Position numbers and translations under genes: made by a program. A stretch of DNA of 13,415 nucleotides, from assembly GCA_902488465.1 (NCBI GenBank), contig CABTWE010000013.1, positions 1 to 13,415 on the forward strand, given 5' to 3'. This DNA is from an uncultured Tissierellia bacterium (GTDB lineage Bacteria; Bacillota; Clostridia; Tissierellales; Peptoniphilaceae). This document shows, piece by piece, positions 1-6,113 of the stretch; within the stretch, counting starts at the first letter, position 1; each line of letters begins with the position of its first letter. The notes under the pieces are model-generated. The model saw only the letters and a program-made list of their open reading frames with translations. It was not told the origin of the DNA and did not search any database.

Positions 1-36
1 ATCATTGTGTGCCAATAAAATATTTCTTATCTCCCT

Positions 37-172
37 CCACGATTTGCCCGGATATTTTGATGAGAAACGGTTAGATAGAGTGTTTTTGGAGTGAGGCGTA
101 CTGGCAAGTACGTCGCAACGACGAAAACACGAGATCAACCGTTTATCGCAAAATAGGCCGCAAATGTGTAGG
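37..172. repeat. Dispersed long imperfect inverted repeat (left copy, complete)
   Basis: This stretch folds back on itself almost from end to end. Matching arm segments, outermost first: ATTTGC 42-47 with GCAAAT 160-165; TATTTTG 53-59 with CAAAATA 149-155; AAACGGTT 65-72 with AACCGTTT 137-144; GTGTTTT 80-86 with AAAACAC 124-130. An inner 8-pair stem, 95-102 with 107-114, has a four-base loop (GGCA). The first 31 bases recur near the right end of the window (13384-13415) with 27 identical columns, so this is a family and not a chance hairpin. It ends two bases past the oppF stop codon and may form the 3' end of the opp mRNA, although no U-run follows. It could be a MITE-like element, a REP-like palindromic element or a structured RNA. 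I recognise no named family and see no ORF in it. Confidence 0.8.
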
Positions 173-174
173 TT

Positions 175-1149
175 CTATAATTCTTTTCCATCATAAAGAT
201 GGCAAGCCACAAAGTGTTCAGGTTTAACTTCACGTAGACGTGGGTTTTCCTTTCTACAGATGTCCATGCATTTCGGGCAACGGCCTGCAAATTTACATCC
301 CGGTGGAACGTTAATCGGAGACGGAACTTCGCCTTCGATTCTGATTCTCTTATTTTGTCTGCCGACATGTGGATCCGGAACAGGTATTGCAGAGATCAAT
401 GCTTGTGTGTATGGGTGCAAGCTGTCTTCGTAGATCATGTCCGCTTGAGCAAGTTCTGCAACGCTTCCAAGATACATTACAGCGATTCTGTCACTGATGT
501 GTTTTACCATTGAAAGGTCGTGAGATATGAACATGTATGTTAATCCCATTTCGTTTTGCAATTTGTTCAAGAGGTTTACGATTTGAGCTTGAATTGATAC
601 GTCAAGAGCCGAAATCGGTTCGTCGCAAACGATAAATTCAGGTTCAACAGCAAGGCTTCTTGCGATACCTACACGTTGTCTTTGTCCCCCTGAAAGTTCG
701 TGCGGGAAACGAGCTCCGTGTTCTTTATTAAGTCCGACAATGTTTAAGAGTCTGTCAATCTTATTTTGTCTTTCTTCTTCAGTCATTTTGAAGTGGACAT
801 CCATACCTTCAGCAATAATACTTCCGATAGTCATTCTCGGGTCAAGTGATGCGTACGGGTCTTGGAATATATATTGAGCTTTCTTTTTGAAGTCGAATCT
901 TTCTTTTTTATTCATTGAGTGAATATCTTTACCTTCATAAAGAACTTGTCCTTTTGTTGCATCATACATTCCAAGGACAGTTCTTCCGCATGTTGTTTTA
1001 CCGCATCCTGATTCTCCAACTACTCCGAATGTTTCTCCTTTGTAGATATTGAATGTGACATCATCAACTGCTTTAAGGACTAGGTTTCTGCCAACATTAA
1101 AGTGTTTGCTCAAATCTTTTACTTCTATTAATACGTTTTTCTTATCCAT
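175..1149 (-). CDS. oppF: Oligopeptide ABC transporter ATP-binding protein OppF
   Basis: This is the second cytoplasmic ATPase of the Opp importer and hydrolyses ATP together with OppD to power peptide uptake. From the chosen start (324 aa) the order is Walker A GESGCGKT (45-52), Q-loop Q96, signature LSGGQRQR (152-159), Walker B FIVCDEP (172-178) and switch His210. A C-terminal oligopeptide/dipeptide domain carries HPYTQAL and cysteines C285, C291, C298 and C316, spaced like the Fe-S-binding cysteines of this family. The frame is open 10 codons further upstream, but ATG at 1147-1149 is preferred: it follows AAGGTGGA (1155-1162) and shares one base with the oppD stop (TAATG), so translation is probably coupled. 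The gene is last in the operon, with the inverted repeat element just behind it. OppF rather than OppD is assigned from gene order and the CDEPISALD form of Walker B. Confidence 0.95.
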   Translation of the reverse strand: MDKKNVLIEVKDLSKHFNVGRNLVLKAVDDVTFNIYKGETFGVVGESGCGKTTCGRTVLGMYDATKGQVLYEGKDIHSMNKKERFDFKKKAQYIFQDPYASLDPRMTIGSIIAEGMDVHFKMTEEERQNKIDRLLNIVGLNKEHGARFPHELSGGQRQRVGIARSLAVEPEFIVCDEPISALDVSIQAQIVNLLNKLQNEMGLTYMFISHDLSMVKHISDRIAVMYLGSVAELAQADMIYEDSLHPYTQALISAIPVPDPHVGRQNKRIRIEGEVPSPINVPPGCKFAGRCPKCMDICRKENPRLREVKPEHFVACHLYDGKEL

Positions 1150-2192
1150 TAATATCCACCTTCTCTCATATCTTGCCAATCAATATTTCCGGCATATTCA
1201 TGTTCAAGCCAGCACCATGAGCGGTGTGTATCTGAGTGGTGTGTGCATTGTGGTGCAATTTTTTTACAAATTTCCATCGCACGTGAACATCTCGGTGCAA
1301 ATGGGCATCCATGAAGTGGAAGAAGTAGATCCGGAGGTGTTCCTCCAAGAGCTCTAAGTTCTTCGTTCTTTTGGTGAACTTTCGGAACTGAGTTTAGAAG
1401 TGCCCAAGTGTATGGGTGACGTGATTCGTAGAATATTTCGTCTGTAGTTCCTTCTTCAATTATGCTTCCGGCATACATTACTTGAATTCTGTCTGCAAAG
1501 TTTGCAACAACACCCAAATCGTGTGTAACAAGTATAACAGCAGTGTGCATTTGTTCCTTAAGTTCTTTTATAAGGTCAAGGATTTGTGCTTGAATTGTTA
1601 CGTCAAGAGCTGTTGTCGGTTCGTCTGCGATAAGAAGTTCCGGTGAGCATGAAAGAGCCATAGCAATCATAACTCTTTGTCTCATTCCACCTGAAAGTTC
1701 ATGCGGATAACTTTTTAAACGTTTTTCAGGTTCAGGAATTTGAACCATGTCAAGGAGTCTTACAGCTTCTTTCTTTGCGTCAGCTTTTGAAAGATTCCTA
1801 TGAATTTTAAGAGCTTCTGTAATTTGGAAGCCGATTGTTAAAACAGGGTTTAAACTTGTCATCGGGTCTTGGAAAATCATTGCAATTTCTCCACCACGAA
1901 GTTGTGTAAGTCTCTTTCCCTTCATATCCATGACGTTTTCACCGTCATACATTATTTTACTATCTTTTTTTATTTCTGATGAATCCTTTGGAAGTATTCT
2001 CATAAGAGCTTTTGCCGTAACTGATTTACCGCATCCGGATTCACCTACAAATGCCAATGTTTCCCCTTTGTTTAAGTGGAAGTTAAGCCCTCTGACAGCT
2101 TTTACTTCACCCGCGTAAGTATGAAACGAAACGCTGAGATTTTGAACATCGAGCAAAAGTTTTGAATCATTATTCTTTGTTTTATTCTCCAT
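1149..2192 (-). CDS. oppD: Oligopeptide ABC transporter ATP-binding protein OppD
   Basis: This is the first ATPase of the Opp importer (347 aa, usual length). It has Walker A GESGCGKS (50-57), Q-loop Q108, signature LSGGMRQR (166-173), Walker B LLIADEP (186-192) and switch His224. The C-terminal oligopeptide/dipeptide region begins at RHPYTWAL (about 258-265) and holds C296, C302, C309, C316 and C327. The pattern GCPFAPRC followed by later Cys residues is the family signature, which in solved relatives carries a 4Fe-4S cluster; its presence here is inferred. The start is the ATG at 2190-2192, eight bases after the oppC stop, with only a weak GA-rich ribosome binding site (GTAGAGAGA), so coupling to oppC is likely. 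The stop codon overlaps the oppF start by one base. Confidence 0.95.
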   Translation of the reverse strand: MENKTKNNDSKLLLDVQNLSVSFHTYAGEVKAVRGLNFHLNKGETLAFVGESGCGKSVTAKALMRILPKDSSEIKKDSKIMYDGENVMDMKGKRLTQLRGGEIAMIFQDPMTSLNPVLTIGFQITEALKIHRNLSKADAKKEAVRLLDMVQIPEPEKRLKSYPHELSGGMRQRVMIAMALSCSPELLIADEPTTALDVTIQAQILDLIKELKEQMHTAVILVTHDLGVVANFADRIQVMYAGSIIEEGTTDEIFYESRHPYTWALLNSVPKVHQKNEELRALGGTPPDLLLPLHGCPFAPRCSRAMEICKKIAPQCTHHSDTHRSWCWLEHEYAGNIDWQDMREGGY

Positions 2193-2200
2193 ATTTCTCT

Positions 2201-3145
2201 CTACTTTCTTAACTTCGGATCAAGTGCGTCACGAAGACCGTCACCCAATAGTGTAAATGATAACATTGTTAGAGCAATCATAAGTGTCGGGAAGAACAAT
2301 TGATATGGGTAGAACATCATTTGTGTTTGTGCTTCCGAAGACATAATACCCCATGATACATCAGGTGGTTGAAGTCCGATACCCATGTATGAAAGGAATG
2401 CTTCAGAGAAGATGAATCCTGGAATATCAAATGTAAGTCCAACAATAACGATTGCAAGTACGTTAGGAATTATGTGTCTGATAATAACTTTCCAAGTCGG
2501 AACACCGAGTGTTCTTGCAGCAAGTACGTATTCTTCATTTTTAACAGAAAGTACTTGACCACGAACCATACGGCTGGTTCCGGTCCAGCTCGTAAGTGAG
2601 AGTGCAAGGAGTATTGATCCCAAGTTTGTCTTATTGAGCCACAAGCAGACGAGGATAACAATAAGAAGATATGGTAAACATGATATAATTTCAACTATTC
2701 TCATCATAATGTTATCGACTTTTCCGCCTACAAGTCCTGCAATTGAACCGTATGCAACACCGACTATCATTGCTATGAATGCACAGACAAGACCGATTAC
2801 GATAGAAACTCTACCACCAACCCAAACACGTGTAAATATATCACGTCCTGCAGTGTCGGTTCCGAACCAATATGTTCCGTTCGGTGAAATATTTAGTGCT
2901 TGTGCATTTTGTTCTTTAAAAGAAAATTTATTAAAGTGTGGACCTGCAATAACCATGAATACCAGAAGAATTATGATTCCGATTGATAGCATTGCAGCTC
3001 TGTTCATTTTTAATCTGCGCCAAACGTCTTCCCAGAAAGTGATTATAGGTCTAGCGATTTTTTCAGCTTCTATATCGTCTCTTGGAATTCTTTTAAACAT
3101 TTCAGGCGTTATATTAAGATTTGTATCTTTTATTTCTTTTTCCAT
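2201..3145 (-). CDS. oppC: Oligopeptide ABC transporter permease OppC
   Basis: This is one of the two channel-forming membrane subunits (314 aa). A cytoplasmic N-terminal tail of about 50 residues is followed by the first membrane helix (about 51-68). The OppC-type loop motif YWFGTDTAGRD (92-102) comes next, then further hydrophobic segments near 112-133, 150-170, 231-250 and 283-300. The EAA loop that contacts the ATPases is at 205-228 (begins EYVLAARTLG), inside a BPD_transp_1 domain. Start ATG at 3143-3145 has a perfect AGGAGG just upstream that overlaps the oppB stop region (gap of 9 bases). Position between oppB and oppD, the long N-terminal tail and the FGTD motif distinguish it from OppB. 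Confidence 0.95.
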   Translation of the reverse strand: MEKEIKDTNLNITPEMFKRIPRDDIEAEKIARPIITFWEDVWRRLKMNRAAMLSIGIIILLVFMVIAGPHFNKFSFKEQNAQALNISPNGTYWFGTDTAGRDIFTRVWVGGRVSIVIGLVCAFIAMIVGVAYGSIAGLVGGKVDNIMMRIVEIISCLPYLLIVILVCLWLNKTNLGSILLALSLTSWTGTSRMVRGQVLSVKNEEYVLAARTLGVPTWKVIIRHIIPNVLAIVIVGLTFDIPGFIFSEAFLSYMGIGLQPPDVSWGIMSSEAQTQMMFYPYQLFFPTLMIALTMLSFTLLGDGLRDALDPKLRK

Positions 3146-3154
3146 ATGGTCCTC

Positions 3155-4084
3155 CTATTCTGCCAACTTGATTCTCGGATCAAGGAATCCATATACTATA
3201 TCAACGATAAGTTGTGATAAAACAAATAAAAATCCGAATAAAACTGTAGTTGAAATGATGAACGGGTAGTCTCTGCTTCCGATGGAGCTTACTAAGAATT
3301 GACCTAATCCCGGTATATTAAATATTTTTTCAATAATAAATGAACCGGCAAAAACCCCTGTAATTTGTGGTCCTAAAATTGTAACAGCCGGAATCATAGC
3401 ATTTTTTAATATGTGCTTGAAAAGAATTCCCATTTCGGTAACACCTTTTGCACGAGCTGTTAATACATAGTCCGAATTTATAACTTCAAGTACTGATGAA
3501 CGCATATATCTTGCGTATGTTGCAATTGTACCGAAAGATAGTGCCGTAATAGGCATAACAAAGCTCTTCCAGTTTCCTTTTCTATATGTTATAGGGAACC
3601 ATTTGAGTTTTGCTCCAAAGAAATATTGTAGCAAACTTGCCATAACGAATGATGGAATCGTTACACCCAAAATAGCAATTGTAATAACTAAGAAGTCAGG
3701 CCATTTTCCTCTGTTGAGTGCGGCAATAAATCCAAATGCAACACCGATTGTAAAGCCAAAAAATATTGAAATAAGTCCTAATTTTCCACTGACAGGTGCA
3801 GTCTTTGCTATTGTCTTTGAGATTTGTTGACCAGGGTAGATAATTGATTCTCCGAAGTCTCCTTTTAATGCATTCTTAACAAAAAGCGCATATTGTGTTG
3901 AAACCGGTTTGTCAAGTCCGTACTTTTTATTGTAGTTTGCAAGAACTTGTTCAGGTAAGTTCTTACGTGCTCTTGTTGCCAACGGATTTCCAGGTACTGA
4001 GTGCATCATCCAGAAAGTCGCGGCAGAAACCACAATTATTGACAAAACCATAAACGCTACACGCTTAAGCATATATCTTGTCAT
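3155..4084 (-). CDS. oppB: Oligopeptide ABC transporter permease OppB
   Basis: This is the partner channel subunit of OppC (309 aa). It starts directly with a membrane helix (about 8-27, beginning RVAFMVLSII), as OppB/DppB proteins do. The PGNP loop (31-34) and the N-terminal periplasmic-side region with GDFGES follow, then the BPD_transp_1 domain. The EAA loop is at 205-232 (begins DYVLTARAKGV). Start ATG at 4082-4084 is preceded by a strong AAAGGAGG. It is the first gene after oppA and is separated from it by 98 bases that contain a 15-pair hairpin, so its expression level may be set independently of oppA. It ends at the AGGAGG of oppC. Confidence 0.95.
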   Translation of the reverse strand: MTRYMLKRVAFMVLSIIVVSAATFWMMHSVPGNPLATRARKNLPEQVLANYNKKYGLDKPVSTQYALFVKNALKGDFGESIIYPGQQISKTIAKTAPVSGKLGLISIFFGFTIGVAFGFIAALNRGKWPDFLVITIAILGVTIPSFVMASLLQYFFGAKLKWFPITYRKGNWKSFVMPITALSFGTIATYARYMRSSVLEVINSDYVLTARAKGVTEMGILFKHILKNAMIPAVTILGPQITGVFAGSFIIEKIFNIPGLGQFLVSSIGSRDYPFIISTTVLFGFLFVLSQLIVDIVYGFLDPRIKLAE

Positions 4085-4103
4085 ATTTCCTCCTTTATGT
4101 AGG

Positions 4104-4144
4104 ATTATAGGGAAAAGTCCGTGTAATAAACACAGACCCCTCCC
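4104..4144 (-). promoter_or_regulatory. Intercistronic hairpin between oppA and oppB
   Basis: On the minus-strand transcript the sequence GTCTGTGT, loop TTATT, ACACGGAC forms an 8-pair stem (4117-4124 with 4130-4137, one G-U). It is extended by GGGAGGG pairing with UUUUCCC (seven more pairs, three G-U), giving about 15 pairs over 4110-4144. The U-run is part of the stem and no further U-run follows, so it looks more like a processing or 3'-protecting hairpin, or a leaky terminator, than a full terminator. A TATAAT sits directly after it (4104-4109), but the matching -35 is poor. Such hairpins behind binding-protein genes commonly give more binding protein than membrane complex; that role here is inferred. 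Confidence 0.65.
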
Positions 4145-4182
4145 AAAACCTATTTGTTTATAGCTATTTAGCTATTATTTTA

Positions 4183-5958
4183 CTATTTGTCTCTTCCTGC
4201 TGTATAAAGTACTTGGAATCCCATTGTTGCGAAGTAGTTGTTTCTTGCTCCCTTTACATAGTTTCTTCTGAATACGTTTGAAACTGCGTGGTTAATTGGA
4301 ACTAATGCTGCATCTTCATAGATAAGAACTCTTTCAGCTTCGTGTAGGAGTTCTCCTCTCTTCTTTGCATCAAGTGTTACTCTTGCTTCTTCGAGGAGTT
4401 TGTCAAACTTTTCGTTTGTCCAAGCTGTTGGATAAGCACGTGTCTTTGAGTAGTTTGTTTCGAGGAAGTTTGATGGGTCGTTGAAGTCTGCACCCCATGC
4501 GAGCCATGCGATATCGTAGTCATTAGCTTTTAGACGGTTTGTGAAGTCGTTCCATTCGTGGTTTGAAGCTTCAACTTTGCATCCGAGAGCTTTTTCAACT
4601 TGTTGTTGGAATCCTTCGATTGCGATACGTCCTTCATTTGAAATATCTGAACCCATTAATCTGATTGTTACAGTTGCAGGGTCTTTTCCTAATTCTTTGC
4701 ATCCTTCTTCAAATAATGCTTTAGGATCTTTGATTTCGTTCTTAAGATCGAGAGCTGGTCCTTCGCCTTCTTTGTTGAATTCTTCACCTTGAACTCTTAC
4801 TGTCGGTGGAACAAATGCATAAGCTGCAACAGGATTTCCGTTCCAAGCTGTTTCAATGATTTGTTCTCTGTCGATTACAGCTGCGATAGCTCTTGTAATC
4901 TTTGTATTAGCAACGTTTGAACCTTCGTTGAAGTTCATGAGCCAGTAACCTGTCCATGGGTTCAAGTTTGTTACTCTTGTGTATTCACCTGTTTCAGCAA
5001 GTTGTGCTTGCCATTTAGGGTCACCAACACCTGCAAAATCAAGTTCGCCTGTCAATAAAGCGTTGTTGATTGTGTTAGGGTCGTTTAAGATTTGAGCGTT
5101 AACTTTTTGAAGTTTAACATTTGCTGCGTTCCAGAAATCTTCGTTCTTTTCATAGACGATTTCGTTGTTGATTGTCATATCAGCAATCTTGAAAGGTCCA
5201 CATACAGGGATGTTTTCAACTTCAGATGAACCGTATTGGTCGCCTAAAGCTTCAACCATGTCTTGTCTTTGTGGGAAATAAACTCTTTGTGTAACAGTGT
5301 CCAAATAGTATGGGCATTCGTTTTCAAGAGTAACTTTTAATGTGTAATCATCCGGTGTTTCAACTCCGAGTTCTTCAACAGGTTTTTCACCTTTGTTAAC
5401 AGCTTCACCGTTCTTTACAAGATATACGAGGTTTGCAAATGGGCAAGCTGTTTCAGGAGTTGCTGAACGACGAATTGCATAAGCATAGTCTTGTGCATTT
5501 AAATCTTTGCCGTCACTCCATTTCATTCCTTGTCTGATGTGGAATGTGTATTCGAGTCCGTCAGCACTTACTTCCCAACTTTCTGCACCTGCTGGTACAT
5601 AAACTGAACCGCCGTTTTCATCTTCGTCTACACGAATAAGTGGTTCAAGTGTGTTGATAAGTACACCGTTACCATACATATCGTCGCCTGTTGCAGGGTC
5701 GAATGTGTTTGGCCATGAACCGATGAATGTGTTGATGAATTGATCTTCATCAGCTTCTGCATCAGCTGTTTCTGTTTTATCAGCATCAGCTTTGTCATCA
5801 GTTGTTTCTTTTTGATCATCTTTTTGATCATCTTTTTGATCTGTTGTTTCTGTGTCAGTTGTTTTATCTGACTCTTTTCCAGTATCTTTTCCGCATCCTG
5901 CGAGTACACTAAGTGCAAGGATTGCAGCAATTAATACTGCTAAAAATTTTTTGGACAT
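4183..5958 (-). CDS. oppA: Oligopeptide-binding lipoprotein OppA (SBP family 5)
   Basis: This is the extracellular solute-binding protein that captures peptides for OppBCDF (591 aa). A lipoprotein signal peptide begins MSKKFLAVLIAAILAL and ends in the lipobox LAGC with Cys22 as the lipidated residue. Residues about 24-72 form an acidic Asp/Glu/Thr/Lys linker with the tandem DDQK repeat, which tethers the protein to the membrane. The rest is an SBP_bac_5 domain: TFDPATGDD near its start, then GLEYTFHIRQGMKWSDGKDL, which is typical of the family. Start ATG at 5956-5958 follows AGGAGG with a 9-base spacing. It is the first gene of the operon, with its own consensus promoter upstream and a hairpin downstream. 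Ligand specificity cannot be read from sequence: general oligopeptides are the default, and gamma-glutamyl peptides are possible given the neighbours. Confidence 0.95.
   Translation of the reverse strand: MSKKFLAVLIAAILALSVLAGCGKDTGKESDKTTDTETTDQKDDQKDDQKETTDDKADADKTETADAEADEDQFINTFIGSWPNTFDPATGDDMYGNGVLINTLEPLIRVDEDENGGSVYVPAGAESWEVSADGLEYTFHIRQGMKWSDGKDLNAQDYAYAIRRSATPETACPFANLVYLVKNGEAVNKGEKPVEELGVETPDDYTLKVTLENECPYYLDTVTQRVYFPQRQDMVEALGDQYGSSEVENIPVCGPFKIADMTINNEIVYEKNEDFWNAANVKLQKVNAQILNDPNTINNALLTGELDFAGVGDPKWQAQLAETGEYTRVTNLNPWTGYWLMNFNEGSNVANTKITRAIAAVIDREQIIETAWNGNPVAAYAFVPPTVRVQGEEFNKEGEGPALDLKNEIKDPKALFEEGCKELGKDPATVTIRLMGSDISNEGRIAIEGFQQQVEKALGCKVEASNHEWNDFTNRLKANDYDIAWLAWGADFNDPSNFLETNYSKTRAYPTAWTNEKFDKLLEEARVTLDAKKRGELLHEAERVLIYEDAALVPINHAVSNVFRRNYVKGARNNYFATMGFQVLYTAGRDK
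5809..5841. repeat. 12-bp tandem repeat in the oppA linker
   Basis: The 12-base unit TTTTTGATCATC (plus strand) occurs twice exactly at 5809-5820 and 5821-5832, followed by most of a third unit. In the OppA frame it encodes the repeated DDQK of the acidic linker behind the lipidated cysteine. Because the unit is a multiple of three, gain or loss of copies would lengthen or shorten the tether by four residues without a frameshift. Confidence 0.85.
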
Positions 5959-5967
5959 TTATATGTT

Positions 5968-6002
5968 CCTCCTTTTTATTTTGAGGGTTATACCCCCATC
6001 AA
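5968..6002 (-). promoter_or_regulatory. oppA 5' leader: start-proximal hairpin and ribosome binding site
   Basis: The predicted transcript start is about 6002. The first 22 bases of the leader can fold: TTGA/TCAA (5981-5984 with 5999-6002), a one-base bulge at 5998, then GGG/CCC (5985-5987 with 5995-5997), loop 5988-5994. The AGGAGG (5968-5973) lies outside the stem and stays accessible. A hairpin at the very 5' end is a known way to slow mRNA decay; a protein or ligand target is not evident. Confidence 0.45.
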
Positions 6003-6008
6003 GTAGTA

Positions 6009-6037
6009 ATTATATAACAAAATGCAATTGATGTCAA
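6009..6037 (-). promoter_or_regulatory. Sigma-A-type promoter of the opp operon
   Basis: On the minus strand a perfect -35 box TTGACA (6032-6037) is followed after exactly 17 bases by a perfect -10 box TATAAT (6009-6014). The start site would be near 6002, giving a leader of about 45 bases before oppA. No clear terminator for the upstream permease gene lies in the 155-base gap, so some read-through into opp is possible. About 18 bases upstream of the -35 there is a small GTGA/TCAC inverted repeat with a CACGTG core (6055-6073) that could be a regulator site. Confidence 0.9.
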
Positions 6038-6113
6038 GAATCGGAATCATTTTAGTGACCCCGATCACGTGACGCAAATTACACGTTTGTACCGTTTATT
6101 AATAAATTTTAAC

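Noticed and set aside
1150..1179. Upstream extension of oppF by 10 codons
   Set aside because: The extension lies inside oppD and has no ribosome binding site, while the ATG at 1147-1149 has AAGGTGGA and a TAATG overlap.
2634..3269. Plus-strand open frame of 211 codons over oppC/oppB
   Set aside because: It is a shadow of two well-supported permease genes, spans their junction, and has no domain or ribosome binding site.
4104..4109. TATAAT as an internal promoter for oppBCDF
   Set aside because: The hexamer is perfect, but the sequence 17 bases upstream (TGTTTA) is a poor -35 and lies in the hairpin loop and stem; it is kept only as a weak possibility.
6038..6113. Terminator between the permease gene and opp
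   Set aside because: The palindrome TTTATTAATAAA (6095-6106) and short GC-rich repeats are present, but none is a stable stem followed by a T-run on the minus strand.
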